This document shows positions 1 to 8,398 of a stretch of 34,725 nt of DNA, piece after piece (within the stretch, counting starts at the first letter, position 1; each line of letters starts with the position of its first letter). The DNA is taken from contig NZ_RAWI01000054.1 in assembly GCF_003612125.1 (NCBI RefSeq), forward strand, positions 1 to 34,725, given 5' to 3'. This DNA comes from Corallococcus praedator. Lineage in GTDB: Bacteria; Myxococcota; Myxococcia; Myxococcales; Myxococcaceae. Position numbers and translations under genes: made by a program. Below the pieces are notes generated by a model. That model had not been told where the DNA came from and ran no database searches. It saw only the letters and a list, made by a program, of their open reading frames with translations.

Positions 1-9
1 GAAGGTGCG

Positions 10-474
10 GTGGAGACGCTCCGGAAGCTGGAGCGCGCGGGGGCGTCCGAGGCGCAGCGGGTCAGCGCCGCGGAGGTGGCGCTGGAGGTGCTGACGGGCG
101 CGGGGGAGCTGGCCCCGGACAAGTCCCGGAGCAAGGCGGAGGCGTACCTGCGCGACCGGCTGGAGGAGCACGCGGCCACGGCGGGCGTCTTCGAGCACAA
201 CGTCCGGCTGCACCCCGAGGACAAGCGCTCCTGGGAGGTGGACTTCCTGAGCCGGCGGCTGCGGCTCGCGGTGGAGGTCGACGGCTACTTCCACTTCCAG
301 GATCCGGAGCGGTTCCGCCGCGACCGGCGCAAGGACCTGGACCTCCAGCGGGCGGGCTACTGGGTGTACCGGCTGCTCGCGACGGACGTGCTGTCCCAGC
401 TGGAGCACATCCTCCACACCCTCGACACGTTGATTGCGGCCCGGAAGCGCGAGCTTGCCGGGCGGGAGCCATGA
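10..474 (+). CDS. DUF559-type PD-(D/E)xK nuclease, possibly 5'-truncated
   Basis: Predicted DNA endonuclease of the DUF559/Vsr-like group. The core lies at residues 43-127: an alpha-helical lead-in, then D78 (in EVDF) and E89-x-D91-G (in AVEVDGY), which fit the acidic residues of the PD-(D/E)xK fold. The basic stretch FRRDRRKDLDL and the strand GYWVYRLLATDV follow, both typical of DUF559. A GTG at 10 is the first possible start, but there is no in-frame stop in the nine bases before it, so the gene may begin outside the window and this may be the C-terminal domain of a larger protein. Its stop overlaps the next gene's ATG (ATGA at 471-474), so the two are very likely co-transcribed. A nuclease next to a HerA-like ATPase suggests DNA defence; that role is inferred. 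Confidence 0.75.
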   Translation: METLRKLERAGASEAQRVSAAEVALEVLTGAGELAPDKSRSKAEAYLRDRLEEHAATAGVFEHNVRLHPEDKRSWEVDFLSRRLRLAVEVDGYFHFQDPERFRRDRRKDLDLQRAGYWVYRLLATDVLSQLEHILHTLDTLIAARKRELAGREP

Positions 475-1511
475 CCATGGACAACACCGACACCCCCGAC
501 ACCCGACTCCAGGGCCTGGCCCTGGCCTGGCTGGCGACGCGTTCGGAGAAGAAGCCGGGCACGCGCAACGAGCTGGCGAAGACGCTGCATGCCTTCGTGG
601 AGCACCGCTGGAGCCGGGGCGAGTGGACCGAACGGTTCGACGCGCTGCTGGAAGGGCTGCAGGCCGGCAGGCTCGTGGAGAAGCGCTCGCGCACGGCGCT
701 GGCGCTGACGGGCCAGGGCCGGCAGCGGGCGTTGAAGTTCCTGCGGGTGGATTCGCCCAAGGGGCTGACGTGGAAGCGGGTGAAGCAGCAGCACCTGCTG
801 GCGAAGGGCCTGGGCCTGCCGAATTCCAAGTCGGTGCTGGGGCGGCTTGCGAACGCGGACGGCGTGCGGGCGGTGCTGCTCAAGCGCGCGCATCGGGTGG
901 AGGGGCCGGAGACGCCGACGCTGGAGCAGGTGCGGGACCGGCTGCTGTGGCGACAGCTGGGCGTGGAGACGGGGGAGAAGTTCTCGCTGCGCGCGGTGCA
1001 GGCGCACCTGCTGGGGCAGTTGCTGGAGCAGGAGGTCAGCGACCCGAAGCGCGGCGTGGAGCAACTGGCCGCGCGCACGGTGGGCGCGTCGCGGGTGGAC
1101 GCGGAGGTGGTGCGGCTGGCGGCGCTGCGGGAGTGGGTGCTGGCGGCGGGAGCGCAGGAGCCGAAGAAGGAGCCCGCCCTCCCCCAGCCACGCGTGGAAT
1201 CCCCCCGGGAGGAGCCGAAGGCCCCCCTCGCGACGGATACGGCGGCCTTCGCCCAACGGGTGCTCGACGTCGCGCGGGCATCCCCCACGGGCCGGTTCGG
1301 AGACAACAAGGTCTTCATCTCGCATGTCTGGAAGGTCATGCGGCCCGAGTGGGCGGATCGGGAGTCCTTCGATGCCGCATTGCTCGACGCCAATCGACAG
1401 CGGCGCCTGTTGCTCAGCCGCGCGGACCTCGTCCAGCACATGAACGCCACGGACGTCGCCGACTCCGAGGTCCAGTCCTACGGCGCCACCTACCACTTCG
1501 TCGTCGTCTAG
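471..1511 (+). CDS. Hypothetical protein, possibly DNA-binding, in ATPase/nuclease operon
   Basis: Function not recognised; 346 aa, no signal peptide or membrane segment. Residues about 10-90 are mostly helical and end in a basic stretch, followed by LTWKRVKQQHLLAKGLGL, which could be a winged-helix or similar DNA-binding region (inference). A charged, proline-rich linker lies at about 225-255. The C-terminal 90 residues form a separate compact domain, with FGDNKVFISHVWK near its start and ending in GATYHFVVV. From memory, similar tails occur in proteins of bacterial defence loci, but I could not check this. ATG at 471 overlaps the upstream stop; a second ATG at 477 is also possible. The next gene starts 22 bp downstream. 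A sensor or adaptor between nuclease and ATPase is a reasonable guess only. Confidence 0.7.
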   Translation: MTMDNTDTPDTRLQGLALAWLATRSEKKPGTRNELAKTLHAFVEHRWSRGEWTERFDALLEGLQAGRLVEKRSRTALALTGQGRQRALKFLRVDSPKGLTWKRVKQQHLLAKGLGLPNSKSVLGRLANADGVRAVLLKRAHRVEGPETPTLEQVRDRLLWRQLGVETGEKFSLRAVQAHLLGQLLEQEVSDPKRGVEQLAARTVGASRVDAEVVRLAALREWVLAAGAQEPKKEPALPQPRVESPREEPKAPLATDTAAFAQRVLDVARASPTGRFGDNKVFISHVWKVMRPEWADRESFDAALLDANRQRRLLLSRADLVQHMNATDVADSEVQSYGATYHFVVV

Positions 1512-1533
1512 TCAGAGTCCTCCAGGAGCCCCC

Positions 1534-4500
1534 ATGGCCACCGACGCACGTCTTGCCGCGTTCCTCGCAGACGGTCCCGAGATCTTCAGCAGCGTCCAGC
1601 AGGGTCAGACGCTCTGGAAGCGAGACCCCTTCGACGTCGAATCCCTCAACGCTCCCGCACGTTCCGCCTTCGAGCGGCTGGTGAAGCGCGCCATCCGCAA
1701 GCCCGCTCCGGATTCAGGCAGGCTGCTGTTGCTGCTCGGCGAATCAGGCAGCGGAAAAACGCACCTGGTGCGGGCCTTTCGCAACAGCGTCCACAGCCGG
1801 GGCGTGGGCTACGTCGGCTACATGCCGATGACCGTCGATGCGACCCACTACGACCGGCACATCCTGTCCTACTTCATCGACTCCCTGGACAGACCGTATG
1901 ACTCGGACGCGGGGGAAGACTCCGGACTGATGCGCCTGTCCGACGCGGTGATGGCGCGCTGCATGAGTGCCTTTGCACCGCTCATCCCGGAAGAGCGCAT
2001 CCTCGAAGACCATGAGCTTCACGACATGATCCGCTCGGTCGCGGATGACCTTCACGCGCTCGATGACTTCCGCCACATCGACGTGCAATTGCTGCGTGCG
2101 CTCATCTGCCTTCAACGCCGCGAAGCGCGCTTCCACCACCGGATCCTCCAGTGGTTGCGATGCGAGGACCTCGCTCCGGCGGACCGCACGGTGATTGGCG
2201 ATCTGGTGCCACGCACCGCGGACGACGACCCCATCCGGATGATGACGCACCTGGGGCGGCTCATGGGCGTGATGAACCAGGCCCTGGTCCTCTGCGTGGA
2301 CCAGGTGGAGGACATCAGCGACTTCGAACAGAGCCCCCGGATGGAACCCTCCTTCCGCCGGGCGATGAACAGCTTCGCCGCGCTCGCGGCGCAGGTGCCC
2401 ACGGCCATCGTGGTGGTCTGCTGCCTGGAGGACTTCTGGTCGAAGATGCGCAACCAGCTCAACCTGGCCATGAGGGACCGCATCGAACACGATCCCGAGC
2501 CCGTCTCGCTGGAGGTCTCGGTGACGGCGCAGACGGCGCGGGACATCGCGGCACGCCGGCTGAGCGTCCTGTACGCGCAATCAGGCCTCTCCCCCCACCC
2601 TTCCGACCCCACCTACCCCATCCCTGCGAAGGGTTTCGAATTGCTCAGCGGCCAGCGGACGCGCGACGTCCTCAATCAATGCCGCCGTTACCGGGAGCGC
2701 GCCATCCAGGAAGAGAAGCTCCCCAAGGACTTTCCCCTGCCCATCCCGGGAAAGGGCGGCGGCACGCAGCCGCCACCGGCTGAAGTCAGCCCCATCCAGA
2801 AGACGGACCAGGCCTGGATCGACTTCCGGGCCAGGTTCAAGGACGCGATTCCCGAGGAAGACTCGGACGTCGCCGCGCTGCTGGCCTGGGCCATTGAAAT
2901 GGGCGGAGACGAGCTCGGCGGATCCACGCGCTTCAAGGTCAAGCCGCTGGATGAGGAGTCGCTGAACGTCACGCTCCAGCCCGGCAACACCCAGATGTTC
3001 GTGGCGCTTTGCAACCGTTCTCCGAGAGGCGGCGGGCTCGGGCGCCAGATGGCGGATGCCTTGAGGGCCGCCGCGGGCAAGTTGACCGTCCTCGTGCGCA
3101 CGACGGACTTTCCCGGAACGCTCGGAACGCTGGTCGCGGACCAGACCACGATGTTGATGAAGAAGGGCGGCCGTCGCGCGGTGCTCGGCAACAGCGATCT
3201 GCGCGAGCTGGTCGCATTGCGGTCCTTCCAGAAGGAGCACCCCGCACCTGCGTTCATCGAGTGGAGCCGCGCCACGCATCCCATCACGCGACTGAAGGCG
3301 ATCTCGGATGTGCTCGCGCTGGAGAAGAGCCCTCCTCCGGAGTCCACGCGTCAGCTTCCACCGCAACCCGTCTCCACGGCGGAAGGAACCTCCGCCCCGA
3401 GCGTCATGAAGCCTGTCCAGGGAGAGCGCCGTGGAGCCACCGCTGAGAGCGCGCGACGTGTGGACACCCGGCCCGACGAGAAGCCGGCCCATGTGCGTGA
3501 GCCCGAATCCTCCAGCGAGGACTCGCGAGCGGAGACCGCGCTGGATGGACATCACCTCACGGCCATCGGCCCGCCCTTGGTCAGCAAGGTGCCTGGCCGC
3601 ACGAAGACTCCCGTCGAGGTGCCCCAACCGCAAGCCATTCCTCCCAAGCCCGCGAGCGATGCGAAGCCGGGCGCGATGCGGATGGGTATCTCCGAAAGCG
3701 TCTTCACCCAGCCTGTCTTCATCCAACCGGACGAGTTGACGAAGCACAGCGCGTTCCTCGGCGGTTCCGGAAGCGGCAAGACGACGCTCGCCTTGAACCT
3801 CATCGAGCAACTGCTCCTGCAAGGCATTCCGGCGCTGCTCGTCGACCGCAAGGGAGACCTCGCCGCGTATGCACGGGACGAGGCGTGGGAGGAGGAGCTG
3901 AAGGACCCCGTCCTGAACGAGCGTCGCCGCCTGCTGAAGGAGCGGGTGGACGTGGCGCTCTACACCCCGGGACGCTCCGACGGGCGTCCGCTCGCCATTC
4001 CCATCGTTCCGCGAGGCTTGGAGGTCCTGCCTCCAGAAGAGCGTGACCAGAGCATCCAGCAAGCCGCGGAGGCCATCGCGAGCATGCTGGAGTACAAGAG
4101 CAGCCAGAAGGACAAGGCGGCGAAGGCGCTGTTGGCCCAAGCGTTGAGGATGCTGGTGGAGCGGCCCCTCGGACAGGAGCTCACTCTCGACCTGCTCCAG
4201 AAGTTCATCGCGTCCCAGGACATCGCGCTCGTCCAGGAAGTGAGCGGGATGGACCTCAAGGTGTTCCCCAGGCTCGCCCAGGACCTGACGACGCTGAAGC
4301 TCAACACGCGCACCCTCTTGTCCAATCAGGGGGAGAAGCTGGACATGGAAGAGCTGCTCGGCCGGGGAAGCGCGAAGGTGCCTGGCCGGACCCGGCTGAG
4401 CATCATCAGCACCAAGTTCCTGGGCGGAACGCAAGGCTCGCTCTTCTGGGTGTCGCAGTTGCTCGTGGAGGCCAATCGCTGGGCAAGCCAGCACCCCTCA

Positions 4501-4923
4501 TCCCGACTCCAGGCGGTCCTCCTCTTCGACGAGGCAGACCTGTACCTCCCCGCGATGAGCATGCCCGCCACCAAGCAGCCCATGGAGAACCTGCTGAAGC
4601 GCGCCCGTTCGGCGGGCATCGGGGTGATGCTCGCGACGCAGAGCCCGGGAGACCTGGATTACAAATGCAGGGACAACGTGCGCAACTGGTGCGTCGGTCG
4701 GGTGAAGGAGGAGACGGCGCTCAAGAAGCTCAAGCCCATGTTCGCGGATGCCCGTGTCGATGCGGCCGCGAAGCTCCCCGCGCAGAAGCAAGGGCAGTTC
4801 CACGTCCTGCGAGACGGACAGGTGGAACAGCTCAAGGCGGACCGGAACATCATCAAGACGGACCAACTCTCCGAGGATGAAATCCTCCAGCTTGCACACC
4901 GCTCTCGCGAACAGGGGCAATGA
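1534..4923 (+). CDS. Dual P-loop ATPase: N-terminal AAA/STAND-like plus C-terminal HerA/VirB4-like
   Basis: A large 1129-aa ATPase with two nucleotide-binding domains. The first has Walker A GESGSGKT at 69-76 and a Walker B-like LVLCVDQVED at 251-260, in an ORC/STAND-like arrangement. A low-complexity proline- and charge-rich linker covers about 600-720. The second has Walker A GGSGSGKT at 743-750, then PALLVDRKGDLAAYA, Walker B LLFDEAD with D999 and E1000, and the motif GVMLATQSPGDLDYKCRDN. This set matches HerA/FtsK/VirB4-type DNA-pumping ATPases (DUF87/DUF853-like). An AGGAG motif sits 7-8 bases before the ATG. It is the third gene of a unit with a DUF559 nuclease. HerA-like ATPases paired with nucleases are frequent in phage defence and end processing, so a DNA-translocating restriction-type complex is likely. 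It matches no named system that I can identify. Confidence 0.85.
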   Translation: MATDARLAAFLADGPEIFSSVQQGQTLWKRDPFDVESLNAPARSAFERLVKRAIRKPAPDSGRLLLLLGESGSGKTHLVRAFRNSVHSRGVGYVGYMPMTVDATHYDRHILSYFIDSLDRPYDSDAGEDSGLMRLSDAVMARCMSAFAPLIPEERILEDHELHDMIRSVADDLHALDDFRHIDVQLLRALICLQRREARFHHRILQWLRCEDLAPADRTVIGDLVPRTADDDPIRMMTHLGRLMGVMNQALVLCVDQVEDISDFEQSPRMEPSFRRAMNSFAALAAQVPTAIVVVCCLEDFWSKMRNQLNLAMRDRIEHDPEPVSLEVSVTAQTARDIAARRLSVLYAQSGLSPHPSDPTYPIPAKGFELLSGQRTRDVLNQCRRYRERAIQEEKLPKDFPLPIPGKGGGTQPPPAEVSPIQKTDQAWIDFRARFKDAIPEEDSDVAALLAWAIEMGGDELGGSTRFKVKPLDEESLNVTLQPGNTQMFVALCNRSPRGGGLGRQMADALRAAAGKLTVLVRTTDFPGTLGTLVADQTTMLMKKGGRRAVLGNSDLRELVALRSFQKEHPAPAFIEWSRATHPITRLKAISDVLALEKSPPPESTRQLPPQPVSTAEGTSAPSVMKPVQGERRGATAESARRVDTRPDEKPAHVREPESSSEDSRAETALDGHHLTAIGPPLVSKVPGRTKTPVEVPQPQAIPPKPASDAKPGAMRMGISESVFTQPVFIQPDELTKHSAFLGGSGSGKTTLALNLIEQLLLQGIPALLVDRKGDLAAYARDEAWEEELKDPVLNERRRLLKERVDVALYTPGRSDGRPLAIPIVPRGLEVLPPEERDQSIQQAAEAIASMLEYKSSQKDKAAKALLAQALRMLVERPLGQELTLDLLQKFIASQDIALVQEVSGMDLKVFPRLAQDLTTLKLNTRTLLSNQGEKLDMEELLGRGSAKVPGRTRLSIISTKFLGGTQGSLFWVSQLLVEANRWASQHPSSRLQAVLLFDEADLYLPAMSMPATKQPMENLLKRARSAGIGVMLATQSPGDLDYKCRDNVRNWCVGRVKEETALKKLKPMFADARVDAAAKLPAQKQGQFHVLRDGQVEQLKADRNIIKTDQLSEDEILQLAHRSREQGQ

Positions 4924-4968
4924 AACGACATCGGCGCAGGTTTCGCATTCTCGGATGACCACGGTTTC

Positions 4969-5011
4969 CCGCTCCGACCTGGCCGGCGATAGGCCTGCAA
5001 GGTCGGAGCGG
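4969..5011. repeat. 12-bp perfect inverted repeat (hairpin) after ATPase gene
   Basis: The arms CCGCTCCGACCT (4969-4980) and AGGTCGGAGCGG (5000-5011) are exact reverse complements around a 19-base loop. The loop itself can fold through two GGCC tetramers. It lies 45 bp after the ATPase stop and 50 bp before the next ATG. There is no T-run, so it is either a T-less terminator/attenuator or a dispersed palindromic repeat. Confidence 0.75.
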
Positions 5012-5061
5012 CGAGCGTCGTCAAGGCCTGCTGCTACGCCATACATGCCTGGAGCAACGCC

Positions 5062-6102
5062 ATGCTGGACCTCGCGACCCTGACCACCGACACCTTGCTC
5101 TCGGCACGTCTGACCGACGTCGTCGAGACACTGGTCGCCCGCGACAGAGCCACCTTCAGGTCGCGCCTCGCGAGCCTGGACATGCGTTTCACCGATGCAC
5201 GTGTCGAGGCCCTGCGCGAGGCCCATGGTGTCCTTCCCCCTGGGGAATTCCGCGAGTGGGAGGCCCTCCAACAAGCCCTCCAGGGTAACGAGGAGCCCGA
5301 GTCCTATTGGTGTTCCGAAGACCGTTCCCTCCGGCTCGACATCCCCCTCCACGTACCGGATGACCCACAAGCACTCGCAGAATTGCTGCCCTCATATTCC
5401 GCAGGACTCATCGCGGGCCTCTTCCTCCTGAGCGAGGACGCTTCGGGTGACCGCATTCTCCTGAGCCTGCTGCCCGGTCCGGGCGATACGCTCATCATCT
5501 TCCCGTTCATCCATGAGCGGAGCACGCTGCATCCCGCCCGCACCCTCAAACGTTTCCTTCTCACGGAGTGGCTTTCCGAGGACGAGCCTGATCCAGATGA
5601 AGCCCCTGGTCAGGTTGGTGAGTCTCGCTATGAGGAGTTGCTCGACGTGGCCCGAGAACACGATGAGCGGCTCCCAGCTTTCACTCCTGGCAGTCCCGAG
5701 AGCCTCATTGCGGCGGACAGTGAGCGGCTCTACCAACGCTCACACTGGCTGACAGGCATCCTCTGGGGACGACCCGGCCCCAGGCTCACGGAGCAACTCG
5801 CACGGGCGCCCGGCGCGGCGGATTGGAAACTGGAGCGGCCCTGGCTCTCGCGCCAGCCGCTGCTCGCGAACTACTGGGTGCTGGCCCACTATTTCCTCGG
5901 CAATGAGGACGCCTGCCGCACCGTCATCACCGCAGCCCACCAGAGCCCTGCGGCGCTGACTCGCGGAATTGCCCGCTTGGTAGAGGGGTGGCTCAACGCG
6001 CCTGGACAGGCGAGGCTTGCCAAGCTCGATGCGACGACTTTGGCGAACCTACGACGTGTGGTGCGCGGCTCGGCTCGAGCCGATCAGCAGATTTCGAACT
6101 GA
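5062..6102 (+). CDS. Hypothetical protein, 346 aa
   Basis: Function not recognised. The start is supported by GGAG at 5051-5054, seven bases before ATG 5062. The protein is soluble and acidic, without signal peptide, membrane helix or clear nucleotide-binding or catalytic motif. The N-terminal half is helical followed by alternating strands (about residues 100-170, including ILLSLLPGPGDTLIIF). The C-terminal 130 residues look all-helical and carry several Trp residues (WLTGILWGRPG, WLSRQPLLANYWVLAHYF). It lies between the defence-like unit and the T6SS effector island and is convergent with the Imm49 gene, 48 bp away. The base composition here appears less extreme in GC than in the flanks, by eye. 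It could be an immunity or accessory protein, but nothing proves that. Confidence 0.7.
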   Translation: MLDLATLTTDTLLSARLTDVVETLVARDRATFRSRLASLDMRFTDARVEALREAHGVLPPGEFREWEALQQALQGNEEPESYWCSEDRSLRLDIPLHVPDDPQALAELLPSYSAGLIAGLFLLSEDASGDRILLSLLPGPGDTLIIFPFIHERSTLHPARTLKRFLLTEWLSEDEPDPDEAPGQVGESRYEELLDVAREHDERLPAFTPGSPESLIAADSERLYQRSHWLTGILWGRPGPRLTEQLARAPGAADWKLERPWLSRQPLLANYWVLAHYFLGNEDACRTVITAAHQSPAALTRGIARLVEGWLNAPGQARLAKLDATTLANLRRVVRGSARADQQISN

Positions 6103-6150
6103 ATTCTTCCTTTTCTGTCGCTGACGAGCATGAAGTGCTCCGCCCAGGCG

Positions 6151-6930
6151 CTATGCGAAGAAGCGCTTCCAGGAGTCCGGGTGGAACCGAAGCACCACCT
6201 GTTCCCGAGCCACCGAGGGAACGAACAGGTGGTCCTCCTGCGGACGCAGACCTTTCGAGACAGCGAGTCGCACCAGGGCGAGTCCCTCGACAGAAACATA
6301 CCCTTCGGTCGCGAGCACCTCTTCAGCCGCCGACTCCTTCTCGCGAAGCTTACGGAACCGCACCTCCCGCGCCTCCATCATCCGCGAGAGGGCTTCATCG
6401 AACCGGGCTTCATCCGCCGCCAACAAGGCCTGGCACACCGCCAGCCGCGAGTCCGCGGAGCCTTCGAGGCTCTCCTCATAACGCTCGAGAAGGGCCTTGC
6501 CCTCACGCGCGTCCAGCCCCAGGAAGGAGTGGTCCATGAGGAAGCGGACGAAGAGGAAGTCCTCCTCGTACTCTCGATTCCTGTCGCAAGCCCGGGGTGA
6601 CAGACGCGCCAGTTCCCGTGCGGCCTCGGTGTCCCCACAGGCCACCGCATCGAAGAACGGCTCCGCGCGACTGGTCAGATTCTGTCTCTCGGGCACGGAG
6701 CCAGCGAAGTGCACGAACGCGCGTGCGCTCGCATGCAGACATTCGTGCAAGCGTGCAGGGGTGCCAGACATCAGCAGCGAGCCGATGCCCGCGATGCGGA
6801 AGTTCTGACAGAGACGGAGCGCCTCCTTCAGGCCCCCTCTCCCGGACATGAAGGCCGGGAGCAGCTCCTCGTTATCGCCCAGCGCGTTGTCGATGAAGAC
6901 GGGCAAGAACTTCGATGCCAAGGAAGTCAC
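6151..6930 (-). CDS. Imm49-family immunity protein
   Basis: Matches my knowledge of the Imm49 family of polymorphic-toxin immunity proteins: an all-helical protein of about 260 aa. Family-like features are VACGDTEAARELARLSP followed by EYEEDFLFVRFL, and near the C-terminus VEGLALVRLAVSKGL with a closing DHLFVPSVAR. It would bind and neutralise a toxin in the cytoplasm of the producer or its siblings. It is the last gene of the operon, 17 bp after the Imm11 stop. The start is uncertain. GTG at 6930 is nearly on top of the GGAAGG motif, while TTG at 6921 has that motif nine bases upstream and may be the true start, giving 256 aa. It either protects against the same AHH nuclease or is an orphan against another strain's toxin. 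Confidence 0.75.
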   Translation of the reverse strand: MTSLASKFLPVFIDNALGDNEELLPAFMSGRGGLKEALRLCQNFRIAGIGSLLMSGTPARLHECLHASARAFVHFAGSVPERQNLTSRAEPFFDAVACGDTEAARELARLSPRACDRNREYEEDFLFVRFLMDHSFLGLDAREGKALLERYEESLEGSADSRLAVCQALLAADEARFDEALSRMMEAREVRFRKLREKESAAEEVLATEGYVSVEGLALVRLAVSKGLRPQEDHLFVPSVAREQVVLRFHPDSWKRFFA

Positions 6931-6947
6931 CCTTCCAGTCGCCGGGT

Positions 6948-7538
6948 TCAGGACTTCGCAGCGGAGACCGTCAACTCCCGCAGCACCACATTGGTGAAGC
7001 GCCGCTCCTGGAACGCCTTTGCGAGGGACTCATTCACCATGTAGAGCTGCGGGTCCTGCTGGAGGCGGAAGAGGGCAGGAGCGTCGCGCAGCTTCTCCGG
7101 GTCCAACACCAACTTGCGGATGCCGACGATGGCCCCGCTGCGGTGGTACTTGATGTCACTGGCCTTGGTATCCACGCCATCGATACCGCCGAGAGGATTG
7201 ACGAAGAAATAGTCCTGACTGCGAACACGCCCCCGGTGATCCAGGAGGATGAAGGGCAGAAACTCGAGGGCGGTCTTCGGAGAGTGCTCGGCGATGACAG
7301 CCTTCATCGCACTGGAGACGATGAGGTAGTTGAAATTGTTCCCCAACACCGAGGAGAGCTGGATCCCGGTTCGCTCCTCACTTGGCTGGAGTTTCACCTC
7401 AGCGGGATAGGAGTCGCTCACGGGCTCACCGGCGGCCAGGCAATATCCGTCCAGCCCCATCACCTCTGGCTCCTGGTCCAGGAACAGCAACTCGGCGTCA
7501 TTGAGATCGCCCAGGGTTTCCAACTCGAAGAATCTCAT
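6948..7538 (-). CDS. Imm11-family (DUF1629/MXAN_0049-type) immunity protein
   Basis: A 196-aa protein resembling Imm11, the Pfam family whose type member is M. xanthus MXAN_0049. Typical features are an N-terminal alpha/beta part, the central NYLIVSSAMKAVIAE then LEFLPFIL and DYFFVNPLGGIDGVD, and a C-terminal stretch of LYMVNESLAKAFQERRFTNV, which fits the usual ending of the family. Its ATG overlaps the stop of the nuclease toxin gene (ATGA at 7535-7538), the usual toxin-immunity coupling. The inferred role is to bind the AHH nuclease encoded just upstream and prevent self- and sibling-poisoning. From memory, M. xanthus uses a related pair in T6SS sibling antagonism. Confidence 0.82.
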   Translation of the reverse strand: MRFFELETLGDLNDAELLFLDQEPEVMGLDGYCLAAGEPVSDSYPAEVKLQPSEERTGIQLSSVLGNNFNYLIVSSAMKAVIAEHSPKTALEFLPFILLDHRGRVRSQDYFFVNPLGGIDGVDTKASDIKYHRSGAIVGIRKLVLDPEKLRDAPALFRLQQDPQLYMVNESLAKAFQERRFTNVVLRELTVSAAKS

Positions 7539-8395
7539 GGCATCCCATTGAGAAGGGTATCCAGCGTTCCCGTATAGCCTGGAGTGCTCGCCTCACGTTC
7601 CTCTTTCGTCTGCCGCGCGGTGATCTGCGCGTAGAGTTCCTCGGACAGCAGTTCGAGCTGTTCCTTGGCCAGCTCATGGGCCAGCTTCGTGTGCTCCTTG
7701 TCCTTGCGGACGTACTTGCGCAGCTCGCCTTCGTAGGAGCGCATGATCTTGTCCAGGCGCTTCGCCACGAAGTCACTGTACGAGCGGTGATCCCGATACA
7801 GGAAGGTGATGAGGTGCCGCGGAAGGTTCAGGGCGCCCGCCACCTTCCTGTCCATGGGCAGGATGACCATGTTGAGCTTGTGGTTCAGGTTGTAACCGGC
7901 CCTGGCCAGTCCCCGGCGAACGATGAGCGTGGCATTCGGGAACTTCTTCTCAAGCTTGTTGGCGGCACCACGGAGCTGGCTGTTGGTGACGACGTGGTGG
8001 CCGTTGTGGATGTACGGAGTCCGGTAATCCCACTTGAAGTTCTTGCTGGTCATCGACTCAGAGACGTCCCAATCTCCCTGCTGAGGCGCTTTGAGCAGGA
8101 AGCGGTATCCCTCCGGGAAGATGGGGTAGAAAGTGCCGCTTTTGCTGACGTGGTTCCGCTTCGCGTCCGTGTGGATCGCTTTGCCCCGCGCAAGCTTCTT
8201 GTAGGCCGGCCAGTTGTAGAGGTGGGCGTCCTCCAGGGCATGCTTGAAAGCCTGCCAGCGATGGGAGCAGGTCATGGGCTCCCACGCGGCGACATGTCGG
8301 TTGAGGCACCTTCCGCCCTCGGTCGTGTTCTTGACGCTGACGTGAATCCTGTGAGCGACGTCCTCTTCATGCTGCTGAGCGGAAGGATCCGACAC
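7535..8395 (-). CDS. AHH-family (HNH/Endo VII fold) nuclease toxin, putative T6SS effector
   Basis: 286 aa. The central domain carries an AHH-type nuclease signature: G132-H133-H134 in NGHHVVTNSQL, then NLNHKLNMVILP with N171 and H172, LPRHL, and H203-x-x-Y206 in HRSYSDFV. AHH nucleases are polymorphic toxins that cleave nucleic acid in rival cells. There is no PAAR, Rhs or signal sequence, so it must be loaded on the T6SS by partner proteins. The N-terminal 120 residues are cysteine- and histidine-rich (C30, C43), and the C-terminal 70 are strongly helical and charged. GTG at 8395 follows the ketosynthase-like gene's stop by three bases, with AAGGGA just upstream. Imm11 follows with a 4-base overlap. 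Toxin class is fairly sure; T6SS delivery is inferred from neighbours. Confidence 0.8.
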   Translation of the reverse strand: MSDPSAQQHEEDVAHRIHVSVKNTTEGGRCLNRHVAAWEPMTCSHRWQAFKHALEDAHLYNWPAYKKLARGKAIHTDAKRNHVSKSGTFYPIFPEGYRFLLKAPQQGDWDVSESMTSKNFKWDYRTPYIHNGHHVVTNSQLRGAANKLEKKFPNATLIVRRGLARAGYNLNHKLNMVILPMDRKVAGALNLPRHLITFLYRDHRSYSDFVAKRLDKIMRSYEGELRKYVRKDKEHTKLAHELAKEQLELLSEELYAQITARQTKEEREASTPGYTGTLDTLLNGMP

Positions 8396-8398
8396 GGT

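Noticed and set aside
357-1496. Long minus-strand open frames opposite the first two genes
   Set aside because: They have Leu/Arg/His-rich shadow composition, while the plus-strand frames carry nuclease motifs and ATGA coupling.
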